Positions 33,001 to 35,119 of a stretch of DNA of 35,119 nucleotides are shown piece by piece. The position numbers and the translations under genes were made by a program. How positions within the stretch are numbered: the stretch's first letter is position 1; each line of letters begins with the position of its first letter. The DNA lies in contig NZ_FOYL01000023.1 in assembly GCF_900115955.1 (NCBI RefSeq), positions 25,996-61,114 on the forward strand. Direction: 5' to 3'. The notes below the pieces were generated by a model. It had not been told where the DNA came from, did no database searches, and saw only the letters and a list, made by a program, of their open reading frames with translations. The DNA comes from Lentzea waywayandensis. GTDB taxonomy: Bacteria; Actinomycetota; Actinomycetes; Mycobacteriales; Pseudonocardiaceae.

Positions 33001-35119
33001 GCACCTGGTCCGCGAGCGCCCGCTTCTCCTGACGCGTGCCCCGCCGCACCGCGTTGACACCGACGTACAGGTTCAACTCTCCCAGCCGGTAGAAGTCCCC
33101 GACCTGAACCCCATGCATCTGGAAGTCGCCGAGGTTCACCAGCACCGTGGTGCCCGAGGACTCGCCGTTCTTCCGCAACGAGGTCAGGAACTCCCCGATC
33201 CCACCACCGACTTCGGGCGTGATCGTCCCCGACACGACCGTCTCGGCCACCTGTTGCCCAGCACTCTTGGGATCCTTGGACAAGGTCACCTGCTGCGCGG
33301 CCGGGTTCGCGAGCGCGGTCTTGAGCTCGCCACCGCTGGCGGTGTCGAGGTTCGACTCGTCGGCGTCGAACTGCTGGTTGGTGTTGAGGTTCTGTTCGAG
33401 GTCGGGCGCGATCGACGCCGGCACGTCCGACTCGAGCGTGATGTTGGTCTGCGGCGTCGTTGTGACGTCCGGCATGATCGACGGTCTGGACGTCTCGATG
33501 GAGACCGGCGTGGTGCTGTTCTCCTTGACGTTGACGTCGCTCTTCGGCGTGGTCGACGCAGGCGTGATGTTCGTCGTGGTGGCCGGGGTCGGTGTGCTGT
33601 TGGTGCTGTTGGTCGACGTGGTGGTGTTCGACGTGTTCGGAGTCGGGGTCGAGGAGTTGGGCGTGGCCGGCATGCCGGCCACGGGGACGTCGCTCGAACT
33701 CTTCGTGGTCGGCGTTACAGGCGGAACCGTCACGTTCCCCGACGGCCCAGCCAAGTTGGTGACGACATCCGGCGAAGCCAACGGCGGCGGCACCGGCAAC
33801 GCCGGTGACTCCACAGCGGACTGCGGCACGACCGCGGGCGCACCGTGCTTGTCCGCCAGATTCTCGCCGAGGTTCGGGGTGTTCTGTGCTGACACGTTCG
33901 ACGTGGCCGGACCGTTCGTCGAGGTGCTCGACGCATTCGCAGGCGTGGCGGGAGCGTTGGTGGACGTGCTCGGCACGTTGGTCGGCGACGAAGGCGGGTT
34001 GGTGGACGAAGGTGCGTTGACCGACGCGGACGGCGCATTCGTCGAACTGCTCGGCATGTTCGTCGACGACGGAGGCGCGTTCACAGACGGGTTCGGCGTG
34101 TTCGTCGAAGGCGACGAACTGTTGGCCGACGACGAGCTTTCCGGCGGCGTCGTGTTCGTCTGGTTCGTGCCGGTGTCGTTGCCCGTGTCGCCCGAAGAAC
34201 CAGACGTGCCGGTTGAGTCGCTGCCGGTGCCGGAGTTGTTGCCCGTGTTGCCCGAAGATCCAGACGTGCTGGTTGACCCGTTGGAGTCGCTGTCACCGCC
34301 GGTGCCGGTGCCAGTGCCGGTGTTGACACCGTTGCTGCCGGTGCCCCCCGAACCGACCGGCGGCGGACCGTCCTGCATGAACGACCCAGGCGGAGGCGCA
34401 CCGTTCTGCCCCGAGTTCGCACCCGAGTTCGACCCGGAGTTCGTTCCATTGCCAGACGCCGAGTTCGGCCCGGAGTTCGGCCCGGAGTTCGACTGCGACC
34501 CCGGCCCCGAGTGGGTGGAAGGTGAGCCTTCCGCGCCCAGGTTCGGCATCCCGCTTCCCGGCTCATACCCGGCAACGTCGATCTCGCCGGGCCTGTTCAG
34601 CGCGTCCTGCTTGAACTTCTTCTGATCCCGTTCGTTCTTCCAGTTCTGCAGCGCGGTCATGCCACCACCGGAGATGAGCCCGTTGACCATCCCCTTCCAA
34701 ATGTCCCCGGGATCACCCCCGGCCGGAATCGTGATCGCACCCACGAACACCTCGGTAGCACCCTCGATGGCCGCGGCCGTCATCCACTTCCCGGCCCACG
34801 CCGGCTTGAAGATCGCCACGTTCCCGCCCAGGAACCCCGCGAACGCACCCGCCGCCGCCCCATAACCGAACGACTTCAGCGTGTCGTCCCAATCCCACGC
34901 CTTGTCGCTCTCGGCCTTCTGCCACAGCTGGACGATCGCGTCGTCACGGAAATCCTCCAGGCCCTCGTCCAACGCCTGCCGCACCATCTCCTTGACGATC
35001 TTCGCGATACCGACCGTCACCACGCTCACCGTGATGTCGTCGACCGTCTTGCCCAGGAACGTCGAACCCGCATGCACCACGATCTGCAGAGCACGCGCCA
35101 CCCACGCCGTGAACTGCTG
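1..35119 (-). CDS. Giant multidomain polymorphic-toxin-like protein, partial at both ends
   Basis: One minus-strand frame is open across the entire window: 11,706 codons from 35119 down to 2, with neither start nor stop. Third codon positions are almost always G or C, as in a high-GC actinomycete gene, and recognisable motifs occur in this same frame from end to end: HPFSDGNGR at 30566-30592, HELAH at 21455-21469, HEIGH at 2486-2500 and a His/Cys pair at 932/779. The product is a mosaic of an export-like N-terminus, enzyme-like domains, acidic or Ser/Thr/Asn-rich linkers, helical repeats and a large duplicated beta-rich region. Internal repeats are all offset by multiples of three, so frame is kept. 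I find only two Cys codons. There is no operon context because no other gene is in the window. The role as a secreted toxin or inter-bacterial effector is inferred from domain content; a surface or scaffold protein is possible. The start probably lies a few hundred codons beyond 35119. Confidence 0.95.
98..1900 (-). repeat. 'Lonely Cys'-type domain, copy 1, with clan CD-like His/Cys pair (window residues 11074-11674)
   Basis: A 601-residue unit that starts VFAGLDIAGVEHVFTVGDV and contains both cysteines of the window: FLPCNRTG (Cys at 1712-1714) and ATLVCAPAATDG (Cys at 779-781). A hydrophobic strand ending in His-Gly, AFMLFGHGSPHFF (His at 932-934), lies 51 residues before the second Cys. 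Strand-HG followed about 45-55 residues later by strand-C is the dyad layout of clan CD peptidases such as caspases and the MARTX/Tcd autoprocessing domain. Giant actinobacterial proteins with a similarly named domain exist; the link is from memory. The end is a helical, Pro/Ala-rich linker that runs into a second copy at 97. Confidence 0.55.
1901..2308 (-). other. Acidic Pro/Ser/Asp-rich linker
   Basis: About 136 residues without strong secondary-structure character, for example PEPSSSGYRGKGVDPG, LLNDSESASPPVSDLSLD and IVEEMAPFAPSPAPI. It joins the metzincin to the first Cys domain. Confidence 0.65.
2309..2830 (-). other. Metzincin-type zinc metallopeptidase domain (window residues 10764-10937)
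   Basis: A strand-rich start (DFTVRLHLDVPPGATPQ, FHVTVQFVD) leads to AVFAHEIGHLLGLADEY with the long zinc motif HEXXHxxGxxD at 2462-2500, then about 30 residues later GLMTVG (near 2389-2403), which fits a Met-turn. HEXXHxxGxxD with Asp as third ligand is the form seen in snapalysin-type (M7) peptidases of Streptomyces, while most metzincins use His. All catalytic residues are present, so an active endopeptidase is plausible. Alternatives: autoprocessing of the giant chain, or a target-directed effector. Confidence 0.8.
2462..2500 (-). other. Metzincin zinc-binding motif HEIGHLLGLADEY
   Basis: Thirteen codons give HEXXHxxGxxD plus EY. First His at 2498-2500, Glu next, second His at 2486-2488, third ligand Asp in ADEY. 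Confidence 0.9.
2831..4222 (-). other. Mixed linker and helical region before the metzincin (window residues 10300-10763)
   Basis: Acidic Pro/Ser-rich joint (GGDSDPEPSMLSSD), a helical domain (LVHRALPAGDASTRPGD, VVFTALKLLDDGVELRD), another Ser/Pro-rich joint, a second short coiled coil (HEARAAVAAARTRALAAQAE, near 3510), then a block with DDSWWNSTAHTAEWFEPRNP and APVSIVRGRLVDARR near 3200-3060. The Trp-rich block and the VRG element look conserved, but I cannot assign them. The region ends in a helical Glu/Lys-rich segment (ELEFKTELLTAEEQEDLQF) that may act as a propeptide-like lead into the peptidase. Confidence 0.45.
4223..4834 (-). other. Coiled-coil region (window residues 10096-10299)
   Basis: About 200 residues almost free of Gly and Pro and rich in Ala, Glu, Arg, Asp and Leu with heptad spacing (VKKQRDAWRAEERKVEEAQ, ERLDAARTAFAGLDAEARR, LREAVVRAEGSLALSREF). 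Two Gly/Pro/Ser breaks divide it into three helices, which suggests an antiparallel hairpin more than one long rod. Role unknown. Confidence 0.75.
4835..6382 (-). other. Beta-rich region after copy B (window residues 9580-10095)
   Basis: It contains AMNNLQRMLDLADKETV, then DGGTPLLAHDPKLFGRDSYQVVLKAKPGN (read as DGGTPLLAHDPKLFGR then DSYQVVLKAKPGN), which matches elements inside copies A and B (KDPRIFGR). A Ser/Ala-rich strand field, a Pro/Arg joint (APAPGHRETRRRPESEA), and VTYDVEYRIIATVDGRT follow. It appears to be a further partial unit of the scaffold family. It leads directly into the coiled coil. Confidence 0.45.
6383..9397 (-). repeat. Large beta-rich module, copy B (window residues 8575-9579)
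   Basis: Second copy of the module at 17050-14036. Landmarks in order: LGDGREFQVKVGD (GDGREF at 9326-9343), VGAPGRTTLKTFLSAVNL (VGAPGR at 8732-8749), a Gly/Ser-rich strand field (VSGSLGGGATTGQVG, ALLGASIGVSNSEST), a YVRVTVKAKLND strand, a W-x-x-G-x-x-L-I-A-A-P-W block, then VLIQVDANVDIVAESR and closing YLRVSEEQARALGL near 6371-6415. Protein similarity is clear at landmarks but low elsewhere, so the duplication is ancient. Same structural interpretation as copy A. Confidence 0.65.
9398..11167 (-). other. Helical then alpha/beta region (window residues 7985-8574)
   Basis: The first half is helical, with repeating Ala/Leu/Asp segments (LVDLVGSVVETLSRGLRA, TLALDTALELANRHERPG). The second half has two related strand-helix units: PEVVIEGGGTELGKERRNN near 10110 and PHVVVRGGGDQGGSLRKKV near 9720, each followed by a helix and a strand. 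The GGG-loop followed by a helix starting with Arg/Lys faintly recalls OmpA-like peptidoglycan-binding domains, but the key residues are not clear and I do not assert it. Confidence 0.4.
11168..11812 (-). other. TcdA/TcdB-type glycosyltransferase-like segment, DxD not found (window residues 7770-7984)
   Basis: The start RDLPKIVHVPVLGGPVDDS, then an amphipathic helix, GWTPVLVTDVPR, HGFLVVDVDEVF, and later ESRDLARAVLGAELTRRFGG, follow the order of the clostridial large-toxin GT-A fold (family GT44): IPKIIHxIWxGG, then L-W-T-D, then R-xx-L-xx-x-GG-x-Y-x-D-x-D. At the place of the metal-binding DxD the sequence reads RFGGMVVSAEY (11420-11452), so the two Asp are missing. If the fold call is right, the domain is probably inactive as a glucosyltransferase. 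Assignment rests on motif order from memory. Confidence 0.4.
11813..13879 (-). other. Beta-rich region between scaffold copies (window residues 7081-7769)
   Basis: Helical start (KIDISEVIDDLRQAI), then RVEFRFSGRTYVFTVEGEW, a shorter relative of the GDGREF element of the large module, then a His/Ser-rich run (THAESHSHSQSAGSYG), a strand field (DVEFHARLKPGPKL, TVNINVYTEITSS) and a helical segment (AAVDTAKAAWWDSMREYHRQLR). It ends in a Pro-rich joint before the glycosyltransferase-like segment. It looks like a third, diverged and shortened scaffold unit. No function recognised. Confidence 0.45.
13880..13975 (-). repeat. Nine-residue tandem repeat PxLDxLPEI
   Basis: Four in-frame units (PDLDTFPQI, PSLDSLPEI, PDLDALPEI, then a truncated PDIES) with a 27-bp DNA period; the plus-strand word ggggatttccgggagcg is shared between units. 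It sits exactly at the end of copy A and leads into a short Asp/Ser/Ala-rich linker. Probably a spacer. Confidence 0.85.
14036..17050 (-). repeat. Large beta-rich module, copy A (window residues 6024-7028)
   Basis: A region of about 1,000 residues with landmarks that recur in the same order in copy B. LGDGREFTVEIDG (GDGREF at 16979-16996), VGAPGRDVLQDFLHRVNF (VGAPGR at 16379-16396), a strand-rich stretch, QMMQLIDLLLGPGLVVPL and MVRIKATLE, a Ser/Thr-rich strand field, a W-S/F-S-P-W block (FIFSFSPWSARFG), and ISVGVEASVVAET near 14130, closing with MWVTEEQLAEL. Offsets between copies are 7,653 and 7,647 bp, both multiples of three. The alternating, amphipathic strand composition with few charged loops suggests a repeated beta structure, perhaps scaffold or delivery. 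No enzyme signature seen. Confidence 0.65.
17051..18682 (-). other. Beta-rich entry to the duplicated scaffold (window residues 5480-6023)
   Basis: It begins with an acidic tract (LASELDSDGESGNDHGE) and a helical pair (DAADVMQQIAQAVTKAVNDR), then alternating beta strands such as NGGVTLRIMADTPLGQVEQDVVIRA (read as NGGVTLRIMADTPLG then QVEQDVVIRA) and LRITMDAPLGEFNRTAVIRG. The two strand groups look like internal copies of one another. A basic patch (RRAQKRKGHIG) and a Pro/Arg-rich joint (YPADPPRRRTTRPAATPAA) follow, then a strand block up to GLWDLGLG. I recognise no enzyme motif. Confidence 0.45.
18683..20698 (-). repeat. Five degenerate helical repeats (window residues 4808-5479)
   Basis: A unit of roughly 100-160 residues recurs about five times, separated by acidic linkers. 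Each unit ends with a helix pair of the form V-A-x-Q-I-x-x-D-G-G-x-T-x-N-A-x-E-x-A-x-W-A. Instances: NDGGDVTVNALEVAAWAAEQW (split here as NDGGDVTVNALE plus VAAWAAEQW, about 20393-20460), LEGRALVLAHWLGQRI (about 20070-20145), TLAPQELAHWAAAQF (about 19565-19660), YADGGDTENAEELAQWAQ (about 19025-19090) and LADGGSTENAHGFVEWVE (about 18690-18765). Several units begin with a W-x-x-A-[WY]-[DE] leader like those of the zincin modules. Function unknown; probably a repeat scaffold. Confidence 0.6.
20699..20914 (-). other. Highly acidic linker (window residues 4736-4807)
   Basis: Seventy-two residues made mostly of Asp and Glu with Ser, Thr and Gly (for example EFESDDDPQDDEHG, then ADDDDAAEEEGERG, then DESDVDEDDDAPD). 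It is the most acidic stretch in the window and separates module 3 from the helical repeats. Almost certainly disordered; calcium binding is possible but not shown. Confidence 0.85.
20915..22315 (-). other. Lethal-factor-like zinc peptidase module 3, intact motif (window residues 4269-4735)
   Basis: Leader FDAIYADLDP and WNAAWDARIS, then a conserved block (HYAPILGDRRANSSR, EIKTVSAVTFGIR) and VAHELAHALVDYD with a complete HEXXH (HELAH, 21455-21469). About 142 residues further on is YGATDSDEDFAETA (21035-21076) with Glu at 21041-21043 as a candidate third zinc ligand. HEXXH followed by a VDY block and a downstream YG-T-N/D-x-x-E-[DF]-FAE block is the pattern of anthrax lethal factor-type gluzincins. 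Of three copies of this module in the window, this is the only one with both zinc His residues, so it is the best candidate for activity. The long insertion between the two motifs is shared by all three copies. Confidence 0.6.
21455..21469 (-). other. Zinc-binding motif HELAH
   Basis: Five codons encode a full HEXXH followed by ALVDYD. The corresponding sites in the sister modules read RELAH (27944-27958) and YEIAH (29486-29500). Confidence 0.85.
22316..22720 (-). other. Acidic linker with repeated Asp/Ser/Tyr tracts
   Basis: After a short helix (TAYEVLKEAVALPLNDFFYF) the sequence is Asp/Ser/Glu-rich (SEVDDDLPPF, DSDSEFGDDSD, YGYDSESESDW) and then Pro/Val/Asp-rich up to the next module. Probably a flexible joint between the phosphoribosyltransferase-like domain and lethal-factor-like module 3. 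Confidence 0.7.
22721..23305 (-). other. Phosphoribosyltransferase-like domain (window residues 3939-4133)
   Basis: An N-terminal helix (AVVEAINDLSDLI) is followed by the strand-loop YSYVGVGRSPAPVIAVLQ, then a region of about 65 residues, then DVLLIDYTQSGRTLLSVQ (core at 22970-23005). The last element matches the PRPP-binding loop of type I phosphoribosyltransferases (hydrophobic strand, acidic pair, then T-x-x-[ST]-G-x-T). The first matches the pyrophosphate loop. The second acidic residue of the usual D-D/E-D pair is Tyr, so PRPP chemistry may be altered. PRTase folds occur in some polymorphic toxins; the target here is unknown. Confidence 0.5.
23306..24022 (-). other. Helical leader of the phosphoribosyltransferase-like module
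   Basis: It starts HDAYFGGLRRDGF and WRDAWNTRISK, the same type of leader (W-x-x-A-W-[DN]-x-R) found at the head of the three lethal-factor-like modules. It continues as helices (AMAMAALVVAQHHL, ADRYLAAMVFVAAQLHEDAG) and a beta segment (PLEVRIDSYLPRPG). The leader seems to be a reusable unit that precedes different effector-like domains in this protein. Confidence 0.55.
24116..24814 (-). other. HD-type domain candidate (window residues 3436-3668)
   Basis: The segment begins with VHTFYEHAQMVLGQYL, gives DALAKAILFHDIEKVNAKN about 35 residues on (His-Asp at 24674-24679), and then EPEHKLAVVMM. Separated His residues, a hydrophobic helix ending in HD-x-x-K, and a later His in a helix follow the H...HD pattern of HD-superfamily phosphohydrolases, where these side chains bind divalent metal. 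The usual LHDIGK is FHDIEK here. The family includes nucleotide phosphohydrolases and (p)ppGpp enzymes, but no subfamily can be chosen. The tail (DGRHFEYTGVNGG, MAALAEMFRDVDAVR) is helical and ends in an SDSDSDED acidic linker at about 24070. Confidence 0.5.
24815..26176 (-). other. Helical rod-like region (window residues 2982-3435)
   Basis: About 450 residues of predicted-helical composition (Ala, Leu, Glu, Asp, Val), with segments such as FEARLGRLNQFLNEVG, RVVPQAMGDAMNAVDGFIK and DEVLPDLESAIGTALRD. A short Pro/Ser/Gln-rich joint follows the previous module. No motif identifies a function; it may be a spacer or a packing platform for the HD-type domain that follows. Confidence 0.55.
26177..27298 (-). 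other. Unassigned enzyme-like module, possible toxin domain (window residues 2608-2981)
   Basis: After an acidic linker the protein returns to a folded composition: helical start (APAVRMLAVHG), beta-rich middle (HVVAITTADGVRYLGTRE), then a block at 26755-26429 with QLWVGAGRPRRALQWLAKYQ, VLRSFLVPLDIYHKI, VDQRGEPNQFG and GSLFSY, and a helical tail. The order W-G-P-RA, RSF-VP, NQFG, PGS/GSL resembles a C-terminal toxin module I remember from actinobacterial Rhs-type proteins, possibly ADP-ribosyltransferase-like. I cannot name it or point to catalytic residues with certainty. It lies between acidic linkers, so it is probably an independent domain. Confidence 0.4.
27428..28807 (-). other. Lethal-factor-like zincin module 2, degenerate (window residues 2105-2564)
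   Basis: Second copy of the module: leader FRQRFADLRP and WNAAWDARI, then RELAH at 27944-27958 in the HEXXH position followed by GLLDYALDDF, then YGATNPDEDFVEA at 27533-27571. It aligns with module 1 at an offset of 1,548 bp (516 codons) over the last part, with near-identical DNA words such as the one covering NFKNERPITKYGATNP. The first zinc ligand is Arg instead of His, so it should not bind catalytic zinc. The Glu of the downstream block is kept (VEA). It may now serve in binding or as a structural spacer. Confidence 0.5.
28808..28957 (-). other. Asp/Ser-rich acidic linker
   Basis: Fifty residues, mostly Asp, Ser, Glu and Gly (for example DDDGSDSDSESDYG), joining lethal-factor-like modules 1 and 2. 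Probably disordered and possibly calcium-binding, by analogy with SD-repeat linkers of surface proteins. Confidence 0.75.
28958..30352 (-). other. Lethal-factor-like zincin module 1, degenerate (window residues 1590-2054)
   Basis: It starts with a helical leader (DYSAIFADLRP, then WSAAWDARL) and contains a block LDYALADF preceded by YEIAH at 29486-29500, where zincins have HEXXH. About 138 residues further on is YGATNPHEDLAEA (29081-29119), which resembles the YGRTNEAEFFAEAF segment carrying the third zinc ligand of anthrax lethal factor. The first zinc-ligand His is Tyr, so zinc peptidase activity is unlikely. Same architecture as the modules at 28807-27428 and 22315-20915. The spacing between the motifs is much larger than in lethal factor, so an inserted helical segment is implied. 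Confidence 0.5.
30383..31204 (-). other. Fic domain (window residues 1306-1579)
   Basis: The signature HPFSDGNGR is present at 30566-30592, in a helix-loop-helix context (VVRNLHVF before, LNIFVLMQRLLLENGF after). This is the Fic active-site motif HxFx(D/E)GNGR: His is the catalytic base, Asp binds Mg2+, and the Gly-Asn-Gly-Arg loop holds the nucleotide phosphates. The usual second Arg of GNGRxxR is replaced by Ile. About 180 residues precede the core, including a strand pair (RRLIVTLEGGTKAIE) where the target-binding flap would be expected. I see no clear (S/T)xxxE(G/N) inhibitory helix. Fic enzymes usually transfer AMP to Ser, Thr or Tyr of target proteins and occur as effectors in bacterial toxins; the substrate here is unknown. 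Confidence 0.8.
30566..30592 (-). other. Fic active-site motif HPFSDGNGR
   Basis: Nine codons encode the complete first part of the Fic signature. Catalytic His is at 30590-30592 and the acidic residue is Asp. Confidence 0.9.
31304..32242 (-). other. ADP-ribosyltransferase-like module, copy 2 (window residues 960-1272)
   Basis: Close paralogue of the preceding module. GDFYQLGELNLYVGVD, the PSLDGNP...YDTSFIPFT stretch, the GTPAA element and the terminal KGKGR all recur at an offset of 1,158 bp (386 codons). The LYRGV of copy 1 is LHRVV here, so the Arg is kept but the following Gly is lost. Like copy 1, it lacks a clear ExE motif. The two copies differ by many substitutions but no indels large enough to hide the alignment, so the duplication is old but clear. 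Function unproven; a duplicated binding module is an alternative. Confidence 0.35.
32456..33334 (-). other. ADP-ribosyltransferase-like module, copy 1 (window residues 596-888)
   Basis: A module of about 290 residues. It has a helical start (GELKTALANP), an alternating core with GDFYRLGELNLYVGVN near 33063-33096, LYRGV at 32960-32974 and DTSFIPFT at 32849-32872, and it ends at KGKGR (32456). An Arg in a beta strand followed by a Ser/Thr-Phe-x-Pro-x-Thr strand resembles the R and S-T-S elements of R-S-E ADP-ribosyltransferases, many of which are secreted toxins. I do not see a convincing downstream ExE or QxE, so the fold call is tentative and activity is doubtful. The same module is repeated immediately downstream at 32242-31304. 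A short acidic linker separates the copies. Confidence 0.35.
33896..34111 (-). repeat. STNxP-type degenerate repeat tract
   Basis: About ten imperfect copies of a seven- to eight-residue unit of the form S-S-T-N-x-P, with variants such as SVNAP, STNMP, STNAP, PTNVP and STNGP. Copies are diverged at third positions, so this is an old tandem array rather than a recent slippage product. Coding and in frame with the giant gene. Confidence 0.8.
34400..34510 (-). repeat. NSG tripeptide-type repeat tract
   Basis: Degenerate repeats of Asn-Ser-Gly with one variable residue (NSGP, NSGP, NSGS, NSGA, NSGQ). The DNA shows the matching repeated plus-strand word gagttcggcccg at 34471-34490. A simple-sequence tract of this kind can change length by slippage while staying in frame. 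Confidence 0.8.
34601..35119 (-). other. End of a WXG100-like/CpnT-type N-terminal region (window residues 1-173)
   Basis: The first residues are helical: an amphipathic stretch starting FTAWVARALQIVVHAG, then a segment ending LWQKAESDKAWDWDD, then a Gly/Ala-rich, weakly hydrophobic segment (GYGAAAGAFAGFLGG) and a final helix with QNWKNERDQKKF. This order (helices, then a small-residue-rich segment, then a low-complexity tail) is what I recall following the WXG100-like N-terminus of CpnT-like actinobacterial toxins, which leave by type VII secretion. The true N-terminus lies beyond the window, so no WXG motif can be checked. No clear single transmembrane helix is visible. Assignment is by pattern memory, moderate at best. 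Confidence 0.5.

Larger units (their letters stand above)
33335..34600 (-). other. Low-complexity Asn/Ser/Thr/Pro/Gly linker (window residues 174-595)
   Basis: About 420 residues are dominated by Asn, Ser, Thr, Pro, Gly and Ala with almost no hydrophobic core residues. It has three textures in order: NSGxNSG tracts (34400-34510), TGTG/SGSSGxTG tracts (about 34180-34350), and STNxP-type repeats (33896-34111). It then turns into a Thr/Pro/Val-rich stretch that leads into the first folded module at 33334. It is very likely disordered and probably a spacer between the export region and the effector modules. The Ser/Thr density would also suit O-glycosylation, which cannot be judged from sequence. 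Confidence 0.85.

Noticed and set aside
33147..34625. Plus-strand frame of 492 codons with a Val/Phe/Pro/Glu-rich product that looks like a repetitive surface protein
   Set aside because: It is the shifted antisense of the Asn/Ser/Thr/Pro linker. Simple repeats on one strand give simple repeats on the other. The minus frame continues intact on both sides.
1..35119. Search for promoters, terminators, tRNA or rRNA genes, CRISPR arrays, IS elements, attachment sites and riboswitches
   Set aside because: No non-coding stretch exists in the window. I saw no terminal inverted repeats, no transposase motifs and no regularly spaced repeats with unique spacers. The repeats found are coding and in frame.

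Overview
The whole window lies inside one protein-coding gene read from the minus strand. A single reading frame, with codons whose first base is at positions congruent to 1 mod 3 (35117-35119, then 35114-35116, down to 2-4), runs from edge to edge as 11,706 codons. I see no stop, no initiation context and no frameshift. Neither end of the gene is in the window. Third codon positions are almost always G or C, and the residue composition is that of a real protein throughout. The product fragment alone is about 11,700 residues, roughly 1.2-1.3 MDa. The long open frames on the plus strand are antisense shadows in codon register with this gene.

The base composition, the codon use and an N-terminal region like those of WXG100/CpnT-type proteins point to a high-GC actinomycete. 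The large Pseudonocardiales and Streptomyces-like genera are the best guess; I cannot name a species. The protein looks like a giant secreted multi-toxin or polymorphic-toxin-type polypeptide, of the sort annotated in actinomycetes as 'WXG100-like' or 'lonely Cys domain' giants. These names come from memory of the families and were not searched.

Layout, N to C (high to low coordinates): (1) 35119-34601, helical and small-residue-rich end of an export-type N-terminus. (2) 34600-33335, long Asn/Ser/Thr/Pro/Gly linker. (3) 33334-31304, two copies of an ADP-ribosyltransferase-like module. (4) 31204-30383, Fic domain with an HPFSDGNGR core. (5) 30352-27428, two modules with degenerate lethal-factor-like metallopeptidase motifs. 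(6) 27298-26177, a possible toxin module not confidently identified. (7) 26176-24815, helical rod. (8) 24814-24116, HD-type domain. (9) 24022-22721, helical leader plus phosphoribosyltransferase-like domain. (10) 22315-20915, a third lethal-factor-like module with an intact HELAH motif. (11) 20914-18683, acidic linker and helical repeats. (12) 18682-4835, a very large beta-rich region. It contains a roughly 1,000-residue module present twice (17050-14036 and 9397-6383) and a TcdA/TcdB-glycosyltransferase-like segment (11812-11168) that lacks a recognisable DxD. (13) 4834-4223, coiled coil. (14) 2830-2309, metzincin-like zinc peptidase (HEIGHLLGLADEY). (15) 1900-98, a Cys-containing domain with a His/Cys arrangement like clan CD (caspase/MARTX-CPD-type) peptidases. 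(16) 97-1, the start of a second, nearly identical copy of that Cys domain, cut by the window edge.

How the parts may work together is inference. The N-terminus could direct export. The low-complexity and Asp/Ser-rich linkers would separate the folded modules. The beta-rich duplicated region could be a scaffold or delivery part. Two zinc peptidases, a Fic domain, ART-like modules and other enzyme-like domains would be effectors. The Cys-domain repeats near the C-terminal end could be autoprocessing proteases. By my reading the frame has only two cysteines in 11,706 residues, both in the Cys domain.
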